In this document: positions 18,151 through 26,947 of the stretch, one piece after another | Position numbering within the stretch: position 1 is the stretch's first letter | Layout of the letters: each line of letters starts with the position of its first letter | NCBI GenBank assembly: GCA_012797815.1 | Contig: JAAZOK010000047.1 | Coordinates: forward strand, 23,839 to 87,838 | Direction: 5' to 3' | DNA from: Chloroflexota bacterium | GTDB lineage: Bacteria; Chloroflexota; Anaerolineae; Anaerolineales; Anaerolineaceae | DNA length: 64,000 nt | Program-made: the position numbers and the translations under genes | Notes under the pieces: model-generated | The model's database searches: none | Seen by the model: only the letters and a program-made list of their open reading frames with translations | Told to the model about the DNA's origin: nothing

Positions 18151-19362
18151 TTAATATGGGTAATATCGATGGGGGTTGACGCGGCTACCGTTATAACTCA
18201 TTTCATAATGCAGGTGAGGACCGCTGGAATTTCCGGTGCTCCCCATGGCACCGATAAGCTGCCCACCAAAATTGACGTAATCCCCACAATTGACATACAC
18301 TTCACTCAAGTGAGCATAGAGGGTCTGCCATCCATTTCCATGATCGAGCACGATCACGTTACCATAACCCCAGTCATTCCACCCGGCATACACTACCACA
18401 CCAGCATCCGCTGCATAGATCGGATTCCCCAGATCACCTCCGATGTCAATACCCCAGTGGTTTACTTCTGGTGAGAATTCATAACCAGAAATGAATGTTT
18501 CAGATGTTGGCCACACAAAAGCCTCGCTTCCGATCGGACCGCTGTACACTGCTTCGCAATGACCCGGACCTAGAATTCTGGATGTGGCGGGATCATCCCG
18601 ATTGAAGAGAGCAGCCGACCAGTCATAATAACTACGCGACCCTCCCGGCGCAAAGATCAAAGTACCAACCGCAATATTGGGATAAGCATAATCTCCGATG
18701 GTCTCATAACTCAAATTGTTACCAGGCCACTCAATGATGTCTGCGGGAGTGACATGCAAGCCAGTTGCGACCCCATTCAACCCGTCCCCTTCCTGCCAGC
18801 GATAGGTGGTACCGTCTGCCGGGTAAATATCCAGTACCTGCCCGGGATAGATGGCAGCCGGATTATCGAGCAGCACATCATAGTTGCACCAAAGAATAGT
18901 TTCCGGTTCAAGCCCAAATTTGTCGGCAATGCCGATCAGCGTATCCCCGGCAACCACTTCATATTTCACAACATCATAGCGGGAAGAGGCTGTTTCATGG
19001 ACATCTGTGCTGATATCCGAAGAACGAGAAATACCCTCAACCGGAGCGACCCCTTCATAGGCAGGCAACACCAACTCGGATGAATCCACCACTTCTGTGG
19101 AAACATACAAACCTCCAGCAGCAGTTTGGGCTTGTTCTTCTTTTAGAAAGAAGGTCTTCATCACCCAGATGACCAATCCGACCATCACGATGGTTAATAA
19201 AACAGTACTGAATTTAGAAACAAAATCATTCAACCCAATTTTTTGAACACGTTTCCAGAATTTATCCCAAATGGTTAAAAAACGAGGGGTTTCTTCAGGC
19301 TGATTTTGTTTATTAACTTCTTGCTTTTCATCAACATCATGCGATGTTATATTTTCGTCCAT
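18151..19362 (-). CDS. Membrane-anchored LysM-M23 peptidase (copy 2)
   Basis: A 403-residue paralog of the 13495-14607 protein with the same plan. A cytoplasmic, charged N-terminus of about 50 residues is followed by a membrane segment at 52-70, two LysM modules (132-180 and 186-240), and an M23 domain from about 270. The zinc ligands H302/D306 and H385, plus catalytic H351 and H383, are all present (NHWGID, LYAHLS, HLHYE). Shared phrases such as LEPETILWCNYD and STGNSSGPHLH show recent common ancestry. It should cut peptidoglycan cross-links outside the membrane. A single gene, with pncC divergent behind it. Confidence 0.9.
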   Translation of the reverse strand: MDENITSHDVDEKQEVNKQNQPEETPRFLTIWDKFWKRVQKIGLNDFVSKFSTVLLTIVMVGLVIWVMKTFFLKEEQAQTAAGGLYVSTEVVDSSELVLPAYEGVAPVEGISRSSDISTDVHETASSRYDVVKYEVVAGDTLIGIADKFGLEPETILWCNYDVLLDNPAAIYPGQVLDIYPADGTTYRWQEGDGLNGVATGLHVTPADIIEWPGNNLSYETIGDYAYPNIAVGTLIFAPGGSRSYYDWSAALFNRDDPATSRILGPGHCEAVYSGPIGSEAFVWPTSETFISGYEFSPEVNHWGIDIGGDLGNPIYAADAGVVVYAGWNDWGYGNVIVLDHGNGWQTLYAHLSEVYVNCGDYVNFGGQLIGAMGSTGNSSGPHLHYEMSYNGSRVNPHRYYPY

Positions 19363-19451
19363 TCTTACCTCGATGCGCCATCATAACATGGTGATTTTTT
19401 ATGGTCAAGCGCCCGGAAGACCATTAATTTTCGTAATTGAATGTAAAAAGA

Positions 19452-19457
19452 TATAAT
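19452..19457 (+). promoter_or_regulatory. -10 box of pncC predicting a leaderless mRNA
   Basis: A perfect TATAAT ends 7 bases before the ATG at 19464, so the expected start of transcription falls on the start codon. No Shine-Dalgarno sequence is present. No strong -35 was found. Confidence 0.55.
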
Positions 19458-19463
19458 CATGCT

Positions 19464-19973
19464 ATGACCGAAATGAAAATAGAAGAAATTATAGGAAAAT
19501 TCTTATTACAAAATGGATTAAGCATTGCTACCGCAGAATCCTGCACGGGTGGACTGATTGCAAACCGGATCACCGATATTCCAGGCTCTTCCGAGTACTT
19601 TTTAGGAGGCGTAGTTAGTTATTCTTACGGAGCCAAGATGAATTGGCTCGGGGTGAAAGAAAAGACCCTTGCCGATTTTGGCGCGGTCAGTCAGGAGACG
19701 GTCCGCGAGATGGCATTAGGACTGGTGCAAATGCTTGATCCGATTTGCGATCCAGCGCGTTTAATGACAATTGCAGTTTCAGGCATTGCCGGTCCGGGCG
19801 GAGGAACTTCGCTCAAACCGGTTGGAACAGTGTGGATGGCTTGGGCATTTAATGGGAAGGTGAATACTTCATTGTTTCAATTTCACGGAGAGCGAACATC
19901 CGTTAAAGCACAAAGCGCCGACCAGGCTTTGAACGGCGCTTTACAATTCCTGCAAGAAGAACTCGGAAGCTAA
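19464..19973 (+). CDS. pncC: Nicotinamide-nucleotide amidase (CinA C-terminal domain)
   Basis: A 169-residue protein matching the stand-alone C-terminal domain of CinA (PncC). This enzyme deamidates NMN to nicotinic acid mononucleotide in the pyridine-nucleotide salvage cycle. The hallmarks are ATAESCTGG (the catalytic serine region), SYGAKMNWLGV and VSGIAGPGGGT. The N-terminal MoCF-like part of full CinA is absent, which is common. The ATG at 19464 was preferred to a TTG 27 bases upstream because that one lies before the -10 box. The 3' end overlaps the convergent metG stop by 4 bases. Confidence 0.9.
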   Translation: MTEMKIEEIIGKFLLQNGLSIATAESCTGGLIANRITDIPGSSEYFLGGVVSYSYGAKMNWLGVKEKTLADFGAVSQETVREMALGLVQMLDPICDPARLMTIAVSGIAGPGGGTSLKPVGTVWMAWAFNGKVNTSLFQFHGERTSVKAQSADQALNGALQFLQEELGS

Positions 19974-21760
19974 TTCGTTTCGCCTAATCTCGCTCTTTCT
20001 TCAGCGATAATACCGGCATCCAATTTTTTGAACAAGGGGGTGGGCTTTTCAAATTTACTCCCGGGTTGCAAAGTACTGGCTTTCCATTCCCCTGTTGCAG
20101 GGGAGGGATCGTACCGTAAAATGGTATGCTGCCCTAACTCATCTTTTATCGTTTCCGTAAATTGTGAGCCGAACAATCTTGTACTATTCCCGAAGAATTC
20201 GTGCAATTGTTGGCTGGTAAAAGGCAAGAAGGGTGCGAACATGATCTTCAAAGAGTCAATTGCCTTCATCGCTACAAAAATCGCTCTGGCAGCAGCTTGT
20301 TTATCTTCTTTTATGGTCATCCAGGGTGCGGTCTGGTCAAGATACTTATTGACCTCACTGGCAAGGCGCATCACTTCTGCCAGGGCAGCCCGCAGATGCA
20401 CCTGACCCAGCTCTTTCCCGACGCTATCAAAGCCAGCTTCAATGGTTGCCAGCAGAGTTTCATCAACTTCGTTCAATTGCCCGGGGTCGGGCACGACACC
20501 CTCCCAATATTTATAAGCAAAAGAAAGCACACGATTGGCCAGGTTGCCCCAGGTAGCCACCAGTTCATCATTATTACGATGGTAAAACTCTTCCCAATCC
20601 CAATCGGAATCCCGAGATTCTGGCATAATGCTGGTAAGGTAATATCGGAAGGCATCCGGATCATAGCGCGATAGGAAATCTTTTCCCCATACTGCCCAGT
20701 TACGGCTACCGGAGATCTTCTTCCCTTCCAAATTGAGAAATTCATTCGCCGGAACGTCATAAGGCAACACAAAATCTTGTGTTTTTTCTTCTTTAAAAAG
20801 TTCATCGAATCTGGTCCCACACCCGATCAGCTCGGCTGGCCAGATAATGGCGTGAAAAGGTATGTTGTCCTTCCCGATGAAATACAAGGTCTTGGCATCC
20901 CTATTTTTCCACCAATCGCGCCATGCATCTTTATCCCCTTCTAAACCACTCCATTCAATGGAAGCGGATAAATAACCAATGACCGCTTCAAACCACACAT
21001 ACAGGCATTTGCCATCCCAGCCTTCCAAAGGTACCGGGATACCCCAATCCAGATCGCGAGTGATGGGGCGCCCATGCAGTCCTTCGGTCTGGATCTGGCC
21101 CAGTGATTGGCGCACCACATTGGGGCGCCAATAATCCTGTCGCTGGCTCAAGAACTCCACCACGCTATCCTGTAATTTACCCAGGTCCAGGAAAAAATGT
21201 TCCGTCTCACGCAATTCAGGGGTCGACCCATCGATCTTGCTGCGTGGATGGATCAGTTGGGTGGCATCCAACAAATTACCGCAGTTATCACATTGATCAC
21301 TGCGCGCGCCCTCAAAACCGCAGATGTAACATGTTCCTTCCACATAGCGGTCGGGCAAGAAACGATTTTGGGAAACGGAATACCACTGGGATTGTTTTTC
21401 TTTATACAGATATCCGTTTTCCAACAGTGCGGTAAACATCAATTGCGATACATTGAAATGATTGCTGGTATGAGTGGAGGTAAAAAGATCATAGGTTAAA
21501 CCCATGCTCTGAAATAGTTCTAGAAAACCTTCATGAAAACGCTGATAAACTTCCAATGAAGTGGTCCCTTCAGCGTCTGCCCGTACCGTGATCGGCGTAC
21601 CATGCGAATCACTGCCTGAAACCATGAGAACGTTGTCGCCTTTCAGGCGGTGATATCTGGCGATGATATCGGCAGGTAAATAGGACCCTACCAGATTCCC
21701 GGCATGAATTTCAGCATTGGCATAAGGCCAAGCAACAGCGACAAGCACATTTTCGGACAT
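19970..21760 (-). CDS. metG: Methionyl-tRNA synthetase
   Basis: A 596-residue class I synthetase that charges initiator and elongator tRNA-Met. The HIGH-type motif reads HAGN (19-22) after WPYANAEI. The connective peptide has a zinc knuckle, C144xxC147 and C157xxC160. The KMSKS loop reads KKISGS (347-352), which departs from the consensus. The anticodon-binding helix bundle fills the C-terminus, and no tRNA-binding EMAP-like extension is present. The ATG at 21760 is chosen because GGGAGAGG lies 5 bases before it; the upstream in-frame extension of 17 residues has no homology to the family. Confidence 0.92.
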   Translation of the reverse strand: MSENVLVAVAWPYANAEIHAGNLVGSYLPADIIARYHRLKGDNVLMVSGSDSHGTPITVRADAEGTTSLEVYQRFHEGFLELFQSMGLTYDLFTSTHTSNHFNVSQLMFTALLENGYLYKEKQSQWYSVSQNRFLPDRYVEGTCYICGFEGARSDQCDNCGNLLDATQLIHPRSKIDGSTPELRETEHFFLDLGKLQDSVVEFLSQRQDYWRPNVVRQSLGQIQTEGLHGRPITRDLDWGIPVPLEGWDGKCLYVWFEAVIGYLSASIEWSGLEGDKDAWRDWWKNRDAKTLYFIGKDNIPFHAIIWPAELIGCGTRFDELFKEEKTQDFVLPYDVPANEFLNLEGKKISGSRNWAVWGKDFLSRYDPDAFRYYLTSIMPESRDSDWDWEEFYHRNNDELVATWGNLANRVLSFAYKYWEGVVPDPGQLNEVDETLLATIEAGFDSVGKELGQVHLRAALAEVMRLASEVNKYLDQTAPWMTIKEDKQAAARAIFVAMKAIDSLKIMFAPFLPFTSQQLHEFFGNSTRLFGSQFTETIKDELGQHTILRYDPSPATGEWKASTLQPGSKFEKPTPLFKKLDAGIIAEERARLGETN

Positions 21761-21875
21761 AAATCCTCTCCCAATCAGAATAATCTCGATTTTATCATGA
21801 AGATTTAGCATCTCATGGGGGGTACTGCAGAATAGTGGTTAACCAAAAGGATCTGGCGAGGTTATTTCGAAAGGC

Positions 21876-21904
21876 TTGACGTGAATTTCAATTATGTATA
21901 CAAT
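21876..21904 (+). promoter_or_regulatory. Promoter of the cobalamin riboswitch-btuFCD operon
   Basis: TTGACG (21876-21881), a 17-base spacer, TACAAT (21899-21904). Transcription is expected near 21911, just before the first riboswitch stem. Confidence 0.7.
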
Positions 21905-21917
21905 CAAGCCGTATTGT

Positions 21918-22040
21918 ATTCTGGTGTCCTCTCCCCGGATAGAAGGACACAATGGCGAAACCGGTGCTCTAGGAATAGAAAGTCCGGTGCTGTCCCGCAA
22001 CTGTAAGGTTACCAAACCAAGCCAGGTCGACCGCCAGAAT
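21918..22040 (+). ncRNA. Cobalamin (AdoCbl-type) riboswitch aptamer
   Basis: The B12-box sequence GTGCTGTCCCGCAACTGTAA lies at 21988-22007, preceded by a purine-rich GGAATAGAAAGTCC segment and followed by GCCAGGTCGACC. The closing P1 stem pairs ATTCTGG (21918-21924) with CCAGAAT (22034-22040). These are the standard landmarks of the class-I cobalamin riboswitch. It lies directly upstream of a B12-type ABC importer, which confirms the ligand class. Expression should fall when cobalamin is plentiful. Confidence 0.93.
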
Positions 22041-22102
22041 GAAAACAACTCACACACTCTCGTGGATAGGAGGTGACCGGTGCCCATAACTTACCAAGCA
22101 TG

Positions 22103-22127
22103 ATCTGTCAAATAGCGGCAGATTTTT
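22103..22127 (+). terminator. Riboswitch expression-platform terminator
   Basis: A 7-base stem, ATCTGTC (22103-22109) with GGCAGAT on the other arm (one G-U pair), loop AAATAGC, followed by T5. It sits between the aptamer and btuF. TAACTTA (22087-22093) and TAAGTTA (22133-22139) could form an outer stem around it. A transcription-termination mode of control is the simplest reading. Confidence 0.65.
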
Positions 22128-22153
22128 CATTTTAAGTTACACGGAGAACAATC

Positions 22154-23092
22154 ATGAAAAGAAAATTTTATATTTTTCTATCTTTCGTTGTCATTGGTTT
22201 AACCCTGGTCGGTTGTGGCACTGCTCCTTCTGAAGGAACCGTCGCAGAACAAACAGCAGAAATAAGCCTGGTGGATGGGCTCGGACGTACGGTTACGTTA
22301 AGCAGTCCGGCAACCAGCATTGTCTCATTATCTCCTTCCAATACCGAACTGCTTTATGCGGTGGGTGCAGGGGATATGATGGTAGGCAGAGATTCCTTTT
22401 CCGATTATCCGGAGGGGGTAAGTGATCTGCCAGATATCGGAGGCGGCTATTCTGAATATAACCTCGAGATGCTGGTCGATATGGATCCTGACCTGGTGTT
22501 AGCCGCCGAGATCAACACAGCCGAATTGGTGCAATCCATTGAAGACCTTGGTATTACGGTTTTCTACATCAGCAATCCAATTGTACTGGATGACCTGTAC
22601 ACCACTATCGAGAACGTCGGGATTTTAACAGGGAATGAGGAGAATGCGCAACAGTTGATCGAGCAATCCAAACAACGGGTAGAAATGGTAGTTGATGCCA
22701 TATCTCAAGTGGAGAACACGCCAGTGGTATTTTATGAGCTGGACGCGACGGATCCTACCAAACCCTATACGCCTGGTCCTGATACTTTCTACAGCACTTT
22801 GATCAACATGGCAGGTGGAAAGAACCTCGGTGATTCCTTATCCGCATCCTGGGCGCAAATCAGTCTTGAAGAACTGGTCCTTCAAGATCCCGACCTTATT
22901 CTGCTGGGAGATGCGGTATGGGGCATTACTCCCGAAAGTGTGGGGGAACGAGAAGGATGGAATACCCTGACCGCCGTACAACAGGGAAATGTGTTGCCCT
23001 TCGATGATAATCTGCTGGCACGTCCCGGGCCGCGATTGATCGACGGTTTGGAAGCGCTGGCGCAAGCGATCCACCCAGAGGCTTTTAAATAG
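22154..23092 (+). CDS. btuF: Cobalamin-type ABC transporter substrate-binding lipoprotein
   Basis: A 312-residue extracytoplasmic binding protein of the BtuF/FecB cluster. The signal ends in the lipobox LVGC (C21), so it is a lipoprotein. The fold shows as two lobes: DGLGRTVTLSSPATSIVSLSPS at the start of lobe one and PDLVLA at about 115-120, with a long helix and the second lobe after residue 170. The upstream cobalamin riboswitch makes a corrinoid the likely substrate rather than heme or a siderophore. GGAG lies 9 bases before the ATG. The stop overlaps the GTG of the permease gene by one base. Confidence 0.9.
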   Translation: MKRKFYIFLSFVVIGLTLVGCGTAPSEGTVAEQTAEISLVDGLGRTVTLSSPATSIVSLSPSNTELLYAVGAGDMMVGRDSFSDYPEGVSDLPDIGGGYSEYNLEMLVDMDPDLVLAAEINTAELVQSIEDLGITVFYISNPIVLDDLYTTIENVGILTGNEENAQQLIEQSKQRVEMVVDAISQVENTPVVFYELDATDPTKPYTPGPDTFYSTLINMAGGKNLGDSLSASWAQISLEELVLQDPDLILLGDAVWGITPESVGEREGWNTLTAVQQGNVLPFDDNLLARPGPRLIDGLEALAQAIHPEAFK

Positions 23093-24123
23093 TGAAAAAG
23101 AACTCCCAACCCAAATTGACATTTATCCTTGGGGTAGGGGTGATTTTAATTGCACTTCTCAGCATCCTGCTGGGGAGTGTCAATATTCCATTGCAAGACT
23201 TCTTCGCGGTTTTAAAAGAGAGGGTGACAAGCGGGTTCACCCTCTCTCAACCGCAAGAGAGATTTTCAAATATTATCTTTCAATTACGCATACCGCGCAC
23301 CCTGCTGGTGATGCTGGTAGGCGCAGCACTGGCAACCAGTGGCGGCGCCTACCAGGGTTTGTTCCAAAATCCTCTGGCAGACCCTTATTTGATTGGAGTT
23401 GCTTCTGGAGCCGGTCTGGGTTCGATCATTGCCATGACCATCCGATGGCCTCAAGATACATTGGGGTACTTCGCCATTCCGATCAGCGCATTTGTGGGGG
23501 CAATTCTGGCGGTTGTACTGGTCTATTCACTGGCGAAGGTAGGCAAGACAATACACAATACCACACTAATATTGGCAGGGGTGGCAGTCAGTTCTTTTTC
23601 CAATGCGGTAACCTCATTTCTTCTCATCAACGCCGGTGGTGAGCTGCGACGTGCTATCGTGTGGATGATGGGGGGCAGTACATTGATCGGTTGGAAACCA
23701 GTGCTGGCAGCCTCCCCTTATATTTTGCTTGGTATCCTCCTGCTTTGCAGTACCGGTTACCAACTTAATGTGCTGCAATTTGGAGATGAAGAAGCCCAAC
23801 AAATGGGTGTGCCGGTAAAGAAAGTACGGATCTTCATCATTCTGGCAGCTACCCTGACCACCGCTGCCGCAGTCGCATTTGCAGGCACCATTGCCTTTGT
23901 TGGGCTGGTGGTACCGCATATTTTGCGACGTTTCGTTGGCAACGATTATCGAAAAATTCTGCCGCTTTCTGCGCTGGGAGGCGCCATCTTTCTGGTTACT
24001 TCAGATATCATTGCGCGGATGCTGCTGGCTCCACAGGAGATCCCGGTGGGGATCATCACCATTTTATTCGGAGCGCCGTTTTTCCTCTTCATATTACGGC
24101 GGACCAAGAGAAAGATGTGGTAG
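23092..24123 (+). CDS. btuC: Cobalamin-type ABC transporter permease (FecCD family)
   Basis: A 343-residue membrane protein with about ten hydrophobic segments, typical of BtuC/FecCD permeases that dimerise to form the import channel. Family landmarks are LRIPRTLLVMLVGAALATSG and the cytoplasmic coupling region ending in FVGLVVPHILRRFVGND. The GTG start overlaps the btuF stop. It is the middle gene of a three-gene importer operon governed by the cobalamin riboswitch. Confidence 0.92.
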   Translation: MKKNSQPKLTFILGVGVILIALLSILLGSVNIPLQDFFAVLKERVTSGFTLSQPQERFSNIIFQLRIPRTLLVMLVGAALATSGGAYQGLFQNPLADPYLIGVASGAGLGSIIAMTIRWPQDTLGYFAIPISAFVGAILAVVLVYSLAKVGKTIHNTTLILAGVAVSSFSNAVTSFLLINAGGELRRAIVWMMGGSTLIGWKPVLAASPYILLGILLLCSTGYQLNVLQFGDEEAQQMGVPVKKVRIFIILAATLTTAAAVAFAGTIAFVGLVVPHILRRFVGNDYRKILPLSALGGAIFLVTSDIIARMLLAPQEIPVGIITILFGAPFFLFILRRTKRKMW

Positions 24124-24127
24124 GGCT

Positions 24128-24895
24128 ATGTTATCCGTAGAACACGTGTCATTGCGTTTAAACGGCGCCCAGATTCTCGAGGATGTATCGTTTACTCTTC
24201 ATAAAGGGAAGATCCTCGGTCTGATCGGTCCCAATGGGGCGGGGAAAACATCCCTGCTGCGCGCCATCAATGGATCGGTGCAACTCGAACACGGCAAGAT
24301 CGTCTTCAAAAAGCAAGTCATCAGCAATCTATCAGCGCAAGAACGTGCCAGATTGATCGCAACTGTTTCGCAAAACCGCACCATTCCCGCCGGTTTTCCA
24401 GTCCGTCAAATTGTATCCATGGGCAGAACACCCTACCTCAATTGGTTCGGGAAAATCACTCCAAAGGATAACAGGATCATCGATAACGCCATGCAGCAGA
24501 CGAATGTGAAAAAACTGGCAAACACCCTGGCAGAGGAGCTGTCAGGCGGTGAACAGCAACGTGTCATCCTGGCGCGCGCGTTTGCACAAAATTCAGCTTT
24601 GTTGTTACTCGATGAACCCACCACCCATCTGGATATCCATTATCAAATGGAATTCCTGGATCTGCTACTGGAGCATGTCAAAGAAAAAAAGACATCCGTG
24701 ATCATCGCTCTGCATGACCTCAACCAGGCCCTTCGTTTTTGTGATGAGATCCTATTGCTTTCACAAGGCAGGATATTCGCCAGCGGAAAACCCAAAAACG
24801 TATTGACAGAAAAGAAATTATCAGAGGTTTACCAGTATCCCATTCGCATCAGGCACAGTGAGAATGAAAGCCCGGCATTCATCTACCCTAAATAA
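24128..24895 (+). CDS. btuD: Cobalamin-type ABC transporter ATP-binding protein
   Basis: A 255-residue ATPase that powers the importer. Walker A is GPNGAGKT (34-41), the Q-loop lies near 82, the signature is LSGGEQ (138-143), Walker B is LLLLDE (158-163), and the switch histidine follows in IIALHDLNQA. Hits to the iron-siderophore FhuC/FecE and BtuD groups are expected to be close; the riboswitch points to corrinoid. The ATG at 24128 (4 bases after the permease stop) is preferred; the frame is open upstream but that part is antisense-like overlap with btuC. It converges on the HAD gene with 3 bases between the stops. Confidence 0.92.
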   Translation: MLSVEHVSLRLNGAQILEDVSFTLHKGKILGLIGPNGAGKTSLLRAINGSVQLEHGKIVFKKQVISNLSAQERARLIATVSQNRTIPAGFPVRQIVSMGRTPYLNWFGKITPKDNRIIDNAMQQTNVKKLANTLAEELSGGEQQRVILARAFAQNSALLLLDEPTTHLDIHYQMEFLDLLLEHVKEKKTSVIIALHDLNQALRFCDEILLLSQGRIFASGKPKNVLTEKKLSEVYQYPIRIRHSENESPAFIYPK

Positions 24896-24898
24896 ATA

Positions 24899-25579
24899 TC
24901 AAGCGAGTAAATTCAATAGTTCCGATGGAGAATCGAGAACGTAATCAGCGGCGGCACGCTGCAATTCCTGGGGTGTTCCAAAACCACACAGCACACCGAT
25001 CGTGAACATGCCGGCTGCTTTCCCTGCCAGAATATCCACGATAGTATCTCCGACCATCAAGCATTTTTCAGGAATTATTTTTATTTTTTGTGCCGCATAT
25101 AATAATGGATGCGGAAAAGGCTTGGTATAGTAACAAGTATTCGCTGATACGATCACATCAAAGAATTCTTCCAGAGAAAAGAGTTCCAGGAAATGGCGTA
25201 CCCCCTCCTCACTGCGCGCGCTGACAATGCCCAATTTATAGCGTTGATGTAAAACTTGCAGTGTCACTTTCACACCGTCAATTAGATTACGATCCTTCTC
25301 GAAGTTGGAATATTCTTTTTTCCTTTTCCGCGGAAACAGCTTCACAAAAAAATTATCCAATCCAAGGCGATCAACAAAGTGATAAAAGTTATTGAAAAGA
25401 CTCATTGCCAGGCTTACAGCATAGCGGGCAACTTTTCGCAAAAACGGGTCCTTAAATACCAATCGCAAGAAACGCAGGCGCCGCATGACCTCTTCGATAA
25501 CCTGGTCATCAGAATCACTCAAAGTCCCGTCAATATCAAAAAAGATCGCTTCGATTTGAGAGAAGCCAGATTCCATCAA
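24899..25579 (-). CDS. HAD-family phosphatase
   Basis: A 226-residue haloacid-dehalogenase-type hydrolase. Motif I is DIDGT (D15, D17), motif II is the serine in IVSARSE, motif III is the lysine in YTKPFPHP, and motif IV is GDTIVD. This is the layout of phosphoglycolate-phosphatase-like enzymes with a helical C1 cap (about 20-95). The substrate cannot be told from sequence. It follows the C39/TPR gene after 6 bases and so is likely co-transcribed with it. Confidence 0.85.
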   Translation of the reverse strand: MMESGFSQIEAIFFDIDGTLSDSDDQVIEEVMRRLRFLRLVFKDPFLRKVARYAVSLAMSLFNNFYHFVDRLGLDNFFVKLFPRKRKKEYSNFEKDRNLIDGVKVTLQVLHQRYKLGIVSARSEEGVRHFLELFSLEEFFDVIVSANTCYYTKPFPHPLLYAAQKIKIIPEKCLMVGDTIVDILAGKAAGMFTIGVLCGFGTPQELQRAAADYVLDSPSELLNLLA

Positions 25580-25585
25580 TTTCCC

Positions 25586-26875
25586 CTAGTTCGCCGTAAC
25601 ATAATCGATCGCCCACAACGCGTCCTCATAATCATCACGAATCTTCAAAGCATCGCGGAAATAATTCAAAGCAGTGCTCTTATCTCCCATCTGGTAGAAT
25701 GCCCAACCGCGCCACAACATCGCTTCTTCAGAAGTACGTGAAATATCCAGGGCATATTTGGTTAGTGTAACCAAATCATCCGTTCTGGCAACTTGAAAAT
25801 ATGCGATAAAAGGTCCAAACTGATAGCGCAACATGCGTTGCGGCAACCCGATGCTACGGGCTGTATCATATGCCTGGGCTGCCTCTGAATAACGCTGGAA
25901 ATAAGTTAAGTTAGTGCCCTGATTGAACCAGGCGAAAGCATTCTGCGGATCATCCTGGGTTTCTTGTTGAGATATCGCCAGAGCATGCTCACGATTTTTA
26001 TCTACATCCCAATTCTCTCCGAGGATGTTTTTCAACAGGTCTTCCTGTTCAGCGCGGTAAACGATGATGTACACCCGATTAAAACCCTGCCAGCGATCAT
26101 TCAAAATATCGTAGTTGATCGATTGGTTGGGTCCAATTTCAGAATCCTGTGCGGTGAAAGTGCGGGTTATATCGTTATAGCCGGTGATCAGCAGATAATG
26201 CCCTGACCAAAGATCATCTTCCGGCCAATACTGGCGGTCGGTGGTAAATGATTCTTCAATCATCACCGGGAAACCGGCTGCCAACAATTTTTTCAGCAGG
26301 TCGATATCTCCGCCTACTCTGAATTCAGCCTTCAGCCAACCGGAATAATTGCGAACGTAATATACCAGCTCTTCCACGTTGACATTGCGGTCGTCACGGG
26401 TCGGCTTTACGATCTGGGAAATATCATACTGGTCACCTTCCCACCCGTAATATCGTAAGGTGAGCGCCAGCGTTGCCGGTCCGCAGTTATTCCAGTCTTG
26501 CTTATCCTTCGCTTCATCATAAGCCGGAGGAGTCAGCAGGGTCTTTTCTGCGATGGGGGTCGGTACCAGTGTAGGAGTAGGAGATACCAGTGGGGTGGGA
26601 GTGCTGGTAGCTGGCGGAGGCGTAGCAGAAGGCAGCGCCGCGACCGGTGCAGTAGAGCGACTCACCATAGGAGCCGGAAGACTTTCAACCGGATTAAAAA
26701 GGCGGTGGATATAGGTTTGTGCCAGGTCAATGCGCCAGCTCAACAAGCGCTTCACCCTGGGAATCTGGTAAAGACCGAAACTCAGCAAAACGACCAAACT
26801 GATCAGAATAAGGATATTCAACCCTTTTCTGCTTTTCTTCTTATTCTTATATGGAATATATTCAGGATATTGCAT
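25586..26875 (-). CDS. Membrane-anchored C39-like peptidase with TPR repeats
   Basis: A 429-residue protein. The basic N-terminus (NKKKSRK) precedes a membrane segment at 20-38, so the bulk is outside. A Thr/Pro-rich linker (about 82-108) leads to a C39-like papain-fold domain with C131 in NNCGPATLAL and H226 in WSGHYLLITGY, followed by an aspartate in TAQDSE (244). From about 290 the chain has TPR-like helical pairs (AFAWFNQGTNLTYFQRYSEAAQAYDTA and the last EAMLWRGWAFYQMGDKSTALNYFRDAL). This suggests a surface peptidase or binding protein with a partner held by the TPR. No bacteriocin exporter lies nearby. Confidence 0.85.
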   Translation of the reverse strand: MQYPEYIPYKNKKKSRKGLNILILISLVVLLSFGLYQIPRVKRLLSWRIDLAQTYIHRLFNPVESLPAPMVSRSTAPVAALPSATPPPATSTPTPLVSPTPTLVPTPIAEKTLLTPPAYDEAKDKQDWNNCGPATLALTLRYYGWEGDQYDISQIVKPTRDDRNVNVEELVYYVRNYSGWLKAEFRVGGDIDLLKKLLAAGFPVMIEESFTTDRQYWPEDDLWSGHYLLITGYNDITRTFTAQDSEIGPNQSINYDILNDRWQGFNRVYIIVYRAEQEDLLKNILGENWDVDKNREHALAISQQETQDDPQNAFAWFNQGTNLTYFQRYSEAAQAYDTARSIGLPQRMLRYQFGPFIAYFQVARTDDLVTLTKYALDISRTSEEAMLWRGWAFYQMGDKSTALNYFRDALKIRDDYEDALWAIDYVTAN

Positions 26876-26913
26876 GCCGCTATTTTACCTTATCCGCGCA
26901 GGTTCTAATAGGA

Positions 26914-26941
26914 TTGAAATAGTCTGAATTATTGATATAAT
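26914..26941 (+). promoter_or_regulatory. miaB promoter predicting a leaderless mRNA
   Basis: TTGAAA (26914-26919), a 16-base spacer, and an extended -10 TGATATAAT with TATAAT at 26936-26941. The expected start of transcription is at 26948, exactly the ATG. No ribosome binding site lies before it. Confidence 0.75.
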
Positions 26942-26947
26942 CGCCGC

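Noticed and set aside
23879..24127. An 83-residue N-terminal extension of the ATPase gene btuD
   Set aside because: It overlaps the end of btuC in another frame and is unlike ABC ATPases; the ATG at 24128 gives a normal length.
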